This document shows positions 43,742 through 50,827 of a DNA stretch of 64,000 bases, piece after piece. A program made the translations under genes and the position numbers. The DNA comes from Clostridium sp. D43t1_170807_H7. Its GTDB lineage: Bacteria; Bacillota; Clostridia; Clostridiales; Clostridiaceae. Position 1 is the stretch's first letter. Each line of letters starts with the position of its first letter. Location of the stretch: positions 1 to 64,000 of the forward strand of contig NZ_JADNLK010000012.1 in assembly GCF_015555905.1 (NCBI RefSeq), given 5' to 3'. Below the pieces are notes generated by a model, which saw nothing but the letters and a program-made list of their open reading frames with translations, had not been told where the DNA came from and did no database searches.

Positions 43742-44326
43742 ATGCAAGAAAGAATAGACTATAAAAAATTTAATTTTCAATCAGCAAGAGAAGTATTAGG
43801 GGGAAAAAATATAGTATTCACAGGAAGAGGTTTTTTAGTTAGAGGAGAATTAATGCGCCTAGCCAGACAAGCAGGAGCTAACGTAGATAGTGTAGTAACT
43901 AAAAAGTGTGATATTTTAATTGTTGGTGAAAAACCAGGAAGTAAGTTAAGAAAAGCAAAAGTTTTAGGATGTGATATAATTACTATTTCTGATTTTAAAG
44001 ATATATTACAAGGCAAAGTTAGAAAAGATGAAATTGAAATAGATGACACATTGAATATAGACTTAGGAAATGAAGAAAGAGAGATAATAAATATTTTAAG
44101 AAAAAACATTACATTATTTATAAGTAATGATGCAGCTAGAGAAAGAATAATTAGAAATATCAAATTAAATGGCGGGAGTATAGTAAATAATATGGACGAA
44201 AATACAGATATACTAGTATATCAACCTAGTTCGGAAGTTAATAAGATATTAGAAATGGCAAGAAGCTTAAATGTAGAAGTATTAACTTTAGGTGAATTTA
44301 ATAAGCGTCTTATTATGAATAGGTAA
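43742..44326 (+). CDS. double BRCT-domain protein
   Basis: The 194-residue protein has two BRCT-like modules. The first (about 18-90) is strong: LGGKNIVFTGRGFLVRGELMRLARQAGANV, TKKCDILIVGEKPGSKL. The second (about 118-190; RKNITLFISNDAARERIIRNIKLNGGSIV, NTDILVYQ) is weaker. BRCT modules bind DNA ends or phosphoproteins; in bacteria they normally sit at the C-terminus of NAD-dependent DNA ligase. Stand-alone BRCT proteins are known but not well studied. The ribosome site is GAGGAATG-like. The PHP gene follows after 42 bases and may be cotranscribed. Confidence 0.75.
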   Translation: MQERIDYKKFNFQSAREVLGGKNIVFTGRGFLVRGELMRLARQAGANVDSVVTKKCDILIVGEKPGSKLRKAKVLGCDIITISDFKDILQGKVRKDEIEIDDTLNIDLGNEEREIINILRKNITLFISNDAARERIIRNIKLNGGSIVNNMDENTDILVYQPSSEVNKILEMARSLNVEVLTLGEFNKRLIMNR

Positions 44327-44368
44327 GTTTATTATATATTTATATAAAAATAATTAGGGGGGAGTATT

Positions 44369-45163
44369 ATGAATAAAAGAAGAGATGGACACGTTCATAG
44401 TCATTATTGTCCTCATGGAAGTAATGATGGATTTGAAGAATACTTAGAGAATGCTATTAATAGAGGAATTGAGGAAATAACATTTACAGAACATATGACA
44501 ATGCCTGAAGATATAGTAATAGAAGGTATGGGAGATGATTTTTTAGAAAGTGTTTCTCCTAGTATTGAGAATATAGATAAATATATTAAAGAAGTAAAGT
44601 ATTATAAAGAGAAATATAAAGATAAAATAAAGATAAATATTGGTTTAGAAGTAGATTATTTAGATGGATATGAGGAATTCACTATAAAAATGCTTGATAA
44701 ATATGGAGATTTATTAGATGATGCAATCTTATCAACACATATTGGCATTTATGAAGGAAAGTATTATTGTTTTGATTGTATAGAATCTTTTGAAGAATTA
44801 TTAAAAAGGATAGGAAGTGTAGAAAAAATATATAGTTTGTATTATAATACAGTATTGAAATCAATAAAAAGTAATTTAGGAAAATTTAAGCCCAAAAGGA
44901 TAGGACATCCAACTCTTGTTAGGATATTTAACAAAAAATATCCAGCTAATTATTCTAATATAAAGTTATTTCAAGAAATTATGGATGAAATAAATAAAGG
45001 AAATTATGAAATTGATTATAATACAGCAGGCTTAAGAAAAGAGTTTTGTGGAGAACCATATCCTAGTGGAGAATTTTACGAAATGGCAATAAAAAATAAT
45101 GTGAAAATGGTTTACGGTTCAGATTCACATTTTGCAAAGGATGTAGGTTTCAATTTTAAATAA
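44369..45163 (+). CDS. PHP-family phosphatase, histidinol-phosphatase type
   Basis: This 264-residue metal-dependent phosphatase belongs to the HisK/HisJ branch of the PHP superfamily. Metal ligands are visible in DGHVHSHYCPHG (6-17), FTEHM (His near 42), LEVDY, STHIG and the C-terminal YGSDSH. It probably converts histidinol phosphate to histidinol, but no other his genes are near, so another sugar or amino-alcohol phosphate is possible. GGGGGGAG precedes the ATG. Confidence 0.85.
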   Translation: MNKRRDGHVHSHYCPHGSNDGFEEYLENAINRGIEEITFTEHMTMPEDIVIEGMGDDFLESVSPSIENIDKYIKEVKYYKEKYKDKIKINIGLEVDYLDGYEEFTIKMLDKYGDLLDDAILSTHIGIYEGKYYCFDCIESFEELLKRIGSVEKIYSLYYNTVLKSIKSNLGKFKPKRIGHPTLVRIFNKKYPANYSNIKLFQEIMDEINKGNYEIDYNTAGLRKEFCGEPYPSGEFYEMAIKNNVKMVYGSDSHFAKDVGFNFK

Positions 45164-45189
45164 GAATATAGACAGCTTGGAGGAAGTTT

Positions 45190-45840
45190 ATGAGGAGTAT
45201 AAGGTTGAGAAAAATATTAGTAGGTATAGTAGTATCTTGTGTTGCTTTTGGAACAATAGGGTGTGCAGAGAAAAATACCACTACAGAAAATAATTCTAAT
45301 ATTGTATCAGAAGATTTAAATAATCAAGAATCTAATGATAATAAAGAAGACAATGTAGAAATTACAGATAATGAAAATAATCAAGAGTCAATAAAAACTA
45401 TAGAAATGATGCTGTATTCAAAAGATGTAAATACAGATGAGCAAGTAATTATAGGAGAAGTTGAAGTAAATGAAGAGTTATCATTAGAAGAAAAGATAGA
45501 AAAATTATCAGAGGGATTAAGTGAAAAAGCATTTGATAATTTACCAATTGAATTTGTTAAAATTAATAATATAGAAGGAAAGAAAGTAGCCTTATTTAAC
45601 TTAGATGAATTAGGTAATAATGCTACAGATATTACTTTTGATAAATATGAGGGGATAAATTGGATTAATAATTATTTTGCTGGTTCCGCAGGAGGAAGTG
45701 TAACTGAATATACCTTGATAACAACATTATTACAAAGAAATTATACTGGTGAGTGGATAGATGGTATAGAATTTACTTATAAAAATTCTAAAATAGAATT
45801 TGATCATGTTCCAGCTCTTGGAGAAGTTAGTTATAGATAA
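45190..45840 (+). CDS. lipoprotein with GerMN-like C-terminal domain
   Basis: This 216-residue protein has a lipoprotein signal (lipobox TIGC, Cys25), an Asn/Glu-rich linker (about 28-68) and a folded C-terminal domain (about 70-216). That domain has IEMMLYSKDVNTDE and a terminal LLQRNYTGEWIDGIEFTYKN pattern like that of sporulation/germination GerMN modules. The match is by pattern only. TTGGAGGA precedes the ATG. The gene follows the PHP gene by 26 bases and is probably cotranscribed with it. Confidence 0.65.
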   Translation: MRSIRLRKILVGIVVSCVAFGTIGCAEKNTTTENNSNIVSEDLNNQESNDNKEDNVEITDNENNQESIKTIEMMLYSKDVNTDEQVIIGEVEVNEELSLEEKIEKLSEGLSEKAFDNLPIEFVKINNIEGKKVALFNLDELGNNATDITFDKYEGINWINNYFAGSAGGSVTEYTLITTLLQRNYTGEWIDGIEFTYKNSKIEFDHVPALGEVSYR

Positions 45841-45870
45841 TGATTGATTAAATAATTATATAAGTTATAT

Positions 45871-45915
45871 ATAGTAGGTATGTTAAAGAAGAATTGACTT
45901 GCCTACTATTGTTTA
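45871..45915 (+). terminator. weak terminator-like hairpin
   Basis: ATAGTAGG / CCTACTAT 8-bp stem with a 23-nt loop, then TGTTTATT. Confidence 0.45.
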
Positions 45916-45999
45916 TTAAGGGAAAGTAATCAAATGGTTGCTTTTATTTTATAATTTAAGTAAAATTGATTTTGTTATTAAAAATATGAGGTGATAATT

Positions 46000-46872
46000 A
46001 TGAGTAGTATAGCAGGTCATGGATGCGAAAGAATAGTTCCAGAAGAAGCTAAAAAAACTCTTGAGGAAATAGAAAGAAGTATAGTTAAGAGATATAGAAA
46101 ACCAATTTGGTCTAAGTTTATAAAAGCTGTTAAGGACTATCAGCTTATTGAAGAAGGAGATAGAATAGCTGTTGCAATATCTGGAGGTAAAGATTCTTTA
46201 CTTATGGCAAAGTTATTTCAAGAGTTAAAAAAGCATGGGCAAGTAAACTTTGAAGTTGAGTTTATAGCAATGGATCCTGGATATCATCCACAAATTAAAG
46301 ATTTACTTATAGAAAATTGTGAACATTTAAATATTCCAGTACATATATATGAATCAAAAATATTTGAAATAATTGACGAAAAGGCAAAGGATTATCCTTG
46401 TTATCTTTGTGCAAGAATGAGAAGAGGTTCATTATATAATAAAGCAAGAGAGCTTGGATGCAATAAGTTAGCACTTGGACATCACTATAATGATGTAATA
46501 GAAACTACAATGTTAAATGTACTTTATGCAGGAAACTTTAAAACAATGTTACCTAAATTAAAAGCTGATAATTTTGAAGGAATAGAGTTAATAAGACCTC
46601 TTTATTATGTAGAAGAGGAAGCTATTAAGAGATTTATAAAGTACACTGGTCTTTGGCCATTAAATTGTGCATGTATGGTGGCAGCAGAAAAAATAGGTAA
46701 TAAGAGACATGAAATTAAACATTTAATTGCAGAATTAAAGAAGAATTTTAATGATGTTGATAAATCAATATTTAAGGCAGCTTCAAATGTAAATATGAAT
46801 TCAATTTTAGGATGGGAAAAGGATGGAGAAAAATACTCATTTTTAGATCCTGATACACCAAAAAATAAATAA
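46000..46872 (+). CDS. TtcA-family tRNA 2-thiolation protein (paralogue 2)
   Basis: The 290-residue protein starts at ATG 46000, five bases after GAGGTGA; the GTG at 45991 overlaps that site. PP-loop SGGKDS is at 61-66, Cys134/Cys137 in PCYLCARMRRG, and Cys223/Cys225 in LNCACM. An N-terminal 40-residue extension and the C-terminal SFLDPDTPK differ from paralogue 1. The reaction would be sulfur transfer to a pyrimidine of tRNA through a [4Fe-4S] cluster. Having two diverged copies in 64 kb suggests different tRNA targets. Confidence 0.82.
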   Translation: MSSIAGHGCERIVPEEAKKTLEEIERSIVKRYRKPIWSKFIKAVKDYQLIEEGDRIAVAISGGKDSLLMAKLFQELKKHGQVNFEVEFIAMDPGYHPQIKDLLIENCEHLNIPVHIYESKIFEIIDEKAKDYPCYLCARMRRGSLYNKARELGCNKLALGHHYNDVIETTMLNVLYAGNFKTMLPKLKADNFEGIELIRPLYYVEEEAIKRFIKYTGLWPLNCACMVAAEKIGNKRHEIKHLIAELKKNFNDVDKSIFKAASNVNMNSILGWEKDGEKYSFLDPDTPKNK

Positions 46873-46959
46873 TAAGTATTATGGACCATATATTTTAGTG
46901 AGAATAAAACAAGCCATCTTGCTAATACTAAGTATATAGTATTTAGTGGAGGTGATATT

Positions 46960-47070
46960 ATGGCTAAAAAAGGTCAAAGAGCAACTTGGGAAAATGATCA
47001 TTTTAAAGGTCCCAAAAAACCTATGGCAGCAAGAGTGCCAGAAGTAAATAAGGTTGGAAAAGATAAATAG
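46960..47070 (+). CDS. small basic protein, 36 residues, unknown
   Basis: ATG 46960 follows a strong GGAGGTGATAT site, and the frame runs 36 codons to TAG. The product is hydrophilic (MAKKGQRATWENDHFKG ... PEVNKVGKDK) with a central Lys-Pro-rich turn (GPKKPMAAR). No signal, membrane helix or Cys. It sits 88 bases after ttcA paralogue 2 and before a terminator. I do not recognise it, although size and composition would suit a small spore or nucleic-acid-binding protein. Confidence 0.6.
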   Translation: MAKKGQRATWENDHFKGPKKPMAARVPEVNKVGKDK

Positions 47071-47100
47071 ATATAAATCAGAATAAAAAATAAATTTATG

Positions 47101-47145
47101 AATTAAGCTAAAGTACATAAAGTATGTATTTTAGCTTAATTTTAT
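47101..47145 (+). terminator. intrinsic terminator
   Basis: AATTAAGCTAAAGTAC / GTATTTTAGCTTAATT-type stem then TTTATAT. Confidence 0.8.
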
Positions 47146-47221
47146 ATAAAATATAATTATTAGTAAACATATTTTATATGTTACAATTATTAAAGAAATA
47201 AATATAAAAATGGAGGAAATA

Positions 47222-47410
47222 ATGGATAGAGAAGTATTATTAAAAATGGATCCAAATATATTAGTAAGTATGATTAATATGAAGCTTAGAGATTTTTATT
47301 CTAATTTAGACAGTTATTGTGAAGATATGGATATTAGTAGAAATATAATAGAAGAAAAATTAGAAAATGCTGGGTATAAATATCATAGTGATATAAATCA
47401 ATTTAAGTAA
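47222..47410 (+). CDS. DUF4250 family protein, 62 residues
   Basis: The 62-residue product starts at ATG 47222, eight bases after GGAGG; the ATG at 47210 lies before that site. It matches DUF4250 by its opening LLKMDPNILVSMINMKLRD and closing GYKYHSDINQF. The protein is all-helical and soluble. Family function is unknown. Confidence 0.8.
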   Translation: MDREVLLKMDPNILVSMINMKLRDFYSNLDSYCEDMDISRNIIEEKLENAGYKYHSDINQFK

Positions 47411-47476
47411 TTTACTAATTTATTATAGTAATATATAATTATACTAAAAACATTGGATGTAAGTAGAGGGAAGACA

Positions 47477-47581
47477 ATGAAGATAAAAAAGATAGGAAAG
47501 TTAGCAGTTGTATTAGCAGCATCAACTGCATTAGTTGCAACTTTAATAAACGATAAAAAGAATAAAAAAAACATTAACTAA
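47477..47581 (+). CDS. small membrane peptide, 34 residues
   Basis: ATG 47477 follows AGAGGGAAG. The product is one membrane helix (about 9-24; LAVVLAASTALVATLI) between Lys-rich ends (MKIKKIGK and NDKKNKKNIN). Its last codons and stop (ATTAACTAA) belong to sequence shared with the repeat copy at 56299-56307. The end may therefore have been supplied by the repeat. Function unknown. Confidence 0.55.
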   Translation: MKIKKIGKLAVVLAASTALVATLINDKKNKKNIN

Positions 47582-47995
47582 ATTGCGAACTATCGCGTTA
47601 ATGCCGTGATGCCGAAAATTAATGATATAACCTCCAGTAAGTCATATAATTTCGCTAAGAATTTATATTATTATTTACATAAAATTAGCTAAAGCTTCGA
47701 AGCTCGCTATAGCTTACCTTAAGTGAGATTCAAAATTTCAATTTTGCTGATCGAACTTACACATCCGACTTTAGCAGGAGGTGCTTCCTTTTAAAAGGAA
47801 ACTCACTCTTCACTATCGCTCAGAGGAGTAAGTTCATCTAACTAAATCAAGATTTAGAGATTCACTTAACGCTAATTTTATTACAATAATAATTAAATTC
47901 TAAAGCTTATTATATAATACTTTCTTCCGGTGATATCATTAATTTTTCTCTATCACTAGCTTTAAAGCCTAGGTCTGCAATTTTGAAGTTGAATC

Positions 47996-48052
47996 CCTTT
48001 AAAGTTAACGACTTGTCATACAAATTTGTAGCAGAAGTCGTTAACTTTAAGG
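47996..48052. repeat. hairpin module shared with copy 1
   Basis: Arms AAAGTTAACGACTT and AAGTCGTTAACTTT (48001-48014, 48035-48048) are perfect; the loop contains CAAATTTG. AGCAGAAGTCGTTA recurs at 17098-17111. Confidence 0.75.
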
Positions 48053-48103
48053 TGGGGGAAATAAGCAAAACAGTGAAAAGAAAAAATGAAATATTAATTT
48101 GGA

Positions 48104-48260
48104 GGGAAGCATTGAAATTAAGTTGTAGAATTTAATAATTGATGTAGTAAAATTTGCGTTAATAAGATTTTATTGTTTGAAGCTTTAGCAAGTTTAAAAT
48201 CTTTAGTAAATTTTACGGAATCAATTATATAAATTCTTAGCGAAAATTTCACCGCTTCCC
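48104..48260. repeat. 157-nt interrupted palindrome
   Basis: Outer arms GGGAAGC/GCTTCCC enclose ordered pairs GAAATT/AATTTC, AGAATTTA/TAAATTCT, ATTGAT/ATCAAT, AAATTT/AAATTT and AAGATTTTA/TAAAATCTT. Together they form one long stem with small interior loops. Confidence 0.75.
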
Positions 48261-48312
48261 GGAAAAGTAATATTCCATTTTTAGGTCTCGCTGTGTGCGC
48301 AATAGAATTCAA

Positions 48313-49032
48313 TTACTTCTTTAAGACATGATATATTTCAGGAGTATCTACAGTTATTTTATTAAAGGTATAGCCTTGACTCTTATAATATTTAATAATG
48401 CCTCTTACAGCTTGTGCAGTATTCTTATTAGCATGAGCATTGTGCATTAAGACAACAACATTATCTTTAGTTGATATTGCTCTATTTAGTATGGTGTCAG
48501 GACATGAGTTAGGATTAGCTCCGTCTAAAGTATCCTGAGTCCAATCATAAATTTTGAAATTATTTGAATGAACTGCATCTACCATTTCATTTGTTAATCT
48601 ATATGTACTATTATTTGTTCCAAAGGGAAATCTTAATATATAGTAATTTTCACCTGTAACATCATAAAGGGCTTTTTGAACTTGCTTCATTTCATTAATA
48701 AAACCTGAGCTACAACTATATAATTTAGACCTTTCATGAGTAAAACTATGTAATCCTATGCTATGACCTTCATTTTTCATTCTTAAAATTATATCTTCCT
48801 GACCTTTTATTTGTTCACCAATAATGAAGAAAGTAGCAGGTACATTTTCTTCTTTTAATATGTCTAAAGTTTTTTGTGTCACCTCACCTCCAGGAGCATC
48901 ATCAAAGGTTAAATAAACAACTTTTTTAGAATCATCTTTTTTATCACCATCTTCACTATAAACATTTAATTGCGGACAGTCTAATAAAGCTAAAAGCATA
49001 AAAATAATTAAGTTTGATAAAAATTTTCTCAT
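48313..49032 (-). CDS. secreted polysaccharide deacetylase (CE4)
   Basis: This 239-residue protein has a signal peptide (first about 25 residues) and a NodB homology domain. Motifs are TFDDAPG (catalytic and metal Asp), HSFTHE (H-x3-H metal site), RFPFG, DWTQD and VVVLMHN near the C-terminus. It should remove N-acetyl groups from peptidoglycan or another GlcNAc polymer outside the cell, which can protect against lysozyme or mark spore cortex. The 3' end abuts the repeat region. Confidence 0.9.
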   Translation of the reverse strand: MRKFLSNLIIFMLLALLDCPQLNVYSEDGDKKDDSKKVVYLTFDDAPGGEVTQKTLDILKEENVPATFFIIGEQIKGQEDIILRMKNEGHSIGLHSFTHERSKLYSCSSGFINEMKQVQKALYDVTGENYYILRFPFGTNNSTYRLTNEMVDAVHSNNFKIYDWTQDTLDGANPNSCPDTILNRAISTKDNVVVLMHNAHANKNTAQAVRGIIKYYKSQGYTFNKITVDTPEIYHVLKK

Positions 49033-49123
49033 AAGTAATCACTCTTTTCTATAAATATTTTATAAAGATACCTTTTACATGCAATGTAATTATATTATGT
49101 GCAAAATTAATATAATATATTTC

Positions 49124-49152
49124 TTGATATTTTTTTATAAAGGATATATAAT
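49124..49152 (+). promoter_or_regulatory. promoter of the uracil permease leader
   Basis: TTGATA (49124-49129), 17-bp spacer, TATAAT (49147-49152). Start expected near 49159, giving a leader of about 185 nt. Confidence 0.75.
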
Positions 49153-49171
49153 AACAAAAAAAGCTTTAAGT

Positions 49172-49260
49172 CGAAACAGAGATTTCGGTAAGTTCAGAGT
49201 TTACAGTATTAGTATTTACAGGATAACTATAACTTCTTACCGATGTAAGAAGTTTTTTTA
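49172..49260 (+). promoter_or_regulatory. transcription attenuator in the uracil permease leader
   Basis: Intrinsic terminator AACTTCTTA / TAAGAAGTT (49231-49254) with a T-run. Upstream CGGTAAG (49186-49192) is exactly complementary to CTTACCG (49236-49242) in that terminator and would prevent it. A third hairpin, CGAAA / TTTCG (49172-49187), competes for the upstream strand. The signal is unknown. Confidence 0.55.
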
Positions 49261-49264
49261 TTTA

Positions 49265-49336
49265 CCTTTAATAACAGTCCAGAGAGGCTGGAAAGGGAGA
49301 AAATTAAAATTTCTCCTTAAAACAATAAATAAGGAG
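49265..49336 (+). promoter_or_regulatory. PyrR-type binding loop with Shine-Dalgarno switch
   Basis: AGTCCAGAGAGGCTGG (49276-49291) matches the PyrR RNA-binding loop; lower stem CCTTT/AAAGG (49265-49269, 49292-49296). Two exclusive hairpins follow: anti-sequestor GGAGAAA/TTTCTCC (49296-49302, 49310-49316) and sequestor CTCCTTA/TAAGGAG (49313-49319, 49330-49336), the latter covering the AAGGAG ribosome site. PyrR bound with UMP would hold AAAGG, weaken the anti-sequestor and hide the ribosome site. Confidence 0.72.
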
Positions 49337-49344
49337 TGGGTTTC

Positions 49345-50646
49345 ATGACACAGTTTACAGGTAGTATTTCATCAAAAAGAGAAGCAGAAAAGGGAATTAA
49401 GGATTCGCTTTTCAAATTAGTATTAGCACTTCAGCATTTAATTGCAATGTTTGGAGCAACGGTATTAGTTCCAATGCTTACGGGATTAGATCCATCGGTT
49501 GCATTATTTTCAGCAGGAGTGGGAACTTTGATTTTCCATTTATGTACTAAAGGAAAGGTTCCTGTATTTCTAGGATCATCATTTGCATTTATTCCAGTAA
49601 TTGTAGCGGTAGCAGAGAAGTATGGTGATTTAAGATATGCTCAAGGTGGAATTATTGTAGTTGGAGCAATTTACGTTTTAGTATCACTTTTAATAAGAAA
49701 AGTAGGATTAAATAATGTTAAGAAAGTATTGCCTGCTCAAGTTGTAGGACCTATGATTATAGTAATAGGACTTAACTTAATACCAAGTGCATTAGAGATG
49801 ACGGGTGTAACAGAATTAATATCAGGCACAAAGGGTGCTTTAATAAGTGTAGTAATTTCAATAATAACTTTAAGTATAGCATTATTAATTAAAAAGTTTA
49901 GCAATGGTTTTTTATCACAAGTTTCAATATTAATAGCTGTAGCTATTGGATATACAATAAGCTTAGTATTAGGACAAGTATCTACTGCTGAGATTCAAAG
50001 TGCTAGTTTAATAGCAGTTCCTAGTTTTACATTACCTAAATTTGATATAGGAGCAATAGCAATTATAGCACCAGTAGTATTAGCTGTATTCATGGAACAT
50101 GTTGGAGATATAACTACTAATGGGGAAGTTGTTGGACAAAACTTCATAGAGGATCCAGGTTTAAATAGAACCTTATTAGGAGATGGGCTAGCTACTTTAG
50201 CAGCAGGATTTATTGGAGGACCGGCAAACACTACATATGGTGAAAATACAGGGGTTCTTGCAATAACTAAAAATTATAATCCAGCAATATTAAGAATAAC
50301 AGCAGTATTTGCAATATTACTTAGTTTTGTTGCCAAATTTGGGGCTGTTATTAGAACAATACCACAACCAGTAATGGGAGGAATAAGTTTAATATTATTT
50401 TCTATGATTGCAATTGTTGGAGTTAAGACTATAAAGAGAGAACAAGTTAAATTTAGCTTCTTTAACATTATAGTTATAGTTTCTATTTTATTTGTTGGAT
50501 TATCAGGAAACTTTTTAAGTCATCCAATTTCAATTAAAATAACAGAAACAGTAAGTATATCTGGATTAAGTTTAGCTGCAATAGTTGGAGTTGTGTTAAA
50601 TATAATATTTACACAAATAAATAAATTTACAAAAAAAGATATTTAA
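49345..50646 (+). CDS. uraA: uracil permease, NCS2 family
   Basis: The 433-residue transporter starts at ATG 49345, eight bases after AAGGAG; the GTG at 49336 overlaps the ribosome site. It has about 14 helices. UraA/PyrP signatures are present: LQHLIAMFGATVLVP in helix 1, FMEHVGDITT (pore Glu and His) and GGPANTTYGENTGV. It imports uracil by proton symport. The PyrR-type leader fits feedback by pyrimidine nucleotides. Monocistronic, ended at 50656-50695. Confidence 0.93.
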   Translation: MTQFTGSISSKREAEKGIKDSLFKLVLALQHLIAMFGATVLVPMLTGLDPSVALFSAGVGTLIFHLCTKGKVPVFLGSSFAFIPVIVAVAEKYGDLRYAQGGIIVVGAIYVLVSLLIRKVGLNNVKKVLPAQVVGPMIIVIGLNLIPSALEMTGVTELISGTKGALISVVISIITLSIALLIKKFSNGFLSQVSILIAVAIGYTISLVLGQVSTAEIQSASLIAVPSFTLPKFDIGAIAIIAPVVLAVFMEHVGDITTNGEVVGQNFIEDPGLNRTLLGDGLATLAAGFIGGPANTTYGENTGVLAITKNYNPAILRITAVFAILLSFVAKFGAVIRTIPQPVMGGISLILFSMIAIVGVKTIKREQVKFSFFNIIVIVSILFVGLSGNFLSHPISIKITETVSISGLSLAAIVGVVLNIIFTQINKFTKKDI

Positions 50647-50655
50647 TTAATATAT

Positions 50656-50695
50656 AAACACTATACATAAAAAACTATCATGTATAGTGTTTTAA
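50656..50695 (+). terminator. intrinsic terminator
   Basis: AAACACTATACAT / ATGTATAGTGTTT stem plus TAATTTTT. Confidence 0.88.
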
Positions 50696-50827
50696 TTTTT
50701 GCGTAAAACTAAAATCTATATTAGAAAAATTTGAAGTTATTAAAGAAATGATTTAAAAATAAATATTTTTATCACAAAAAAACTTCCAATTGCGTATTAT
50801 GTAAATATATGCTTTTAGGAGGTTTTT

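Larger units (their letters stand above)
47582..48312. repeat. palindromic convergent-gene repeat, copy 2 (long composite form)
   Basis: This 731-base region lies between convergent stop codons and has no supported gene. Left end: ATGCCGTGATG (47601-47611), then an arm AAAATTAATGATAT (47615-47628) that pairs with 47933-47946. Inside are further mirrored pairs: TTAAGTGA/TCACTTAA (47719-47726, 47862-47869), GAACTTAC/GTAAGTTC (47753-47760, 47828-47835), and hairpins TTCCTTTTAAAAGGAA and CTAAATCAAGATTTAG. A separate hairpin (47996-48052) and a 157-nt palindrome (48104-48260) follow. The right end (ATTCAA) abuts the deacetylase stop codon as in the copy at 56.4 kb. Confidence 0.75.

Noticed and set aside
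47582-48312. Possible transposon with coding capacity or CRISPR array
   Set aside because: No ORF of useful length, no transposase, and repeats are inverted, not direct; classed as a palindromic element.
49079-49348. 89-codon frame across the uracil permease leader
   Set aside because: It spans the promoter, terminator and PyrR loop; the RNA structure explains the sequence better.
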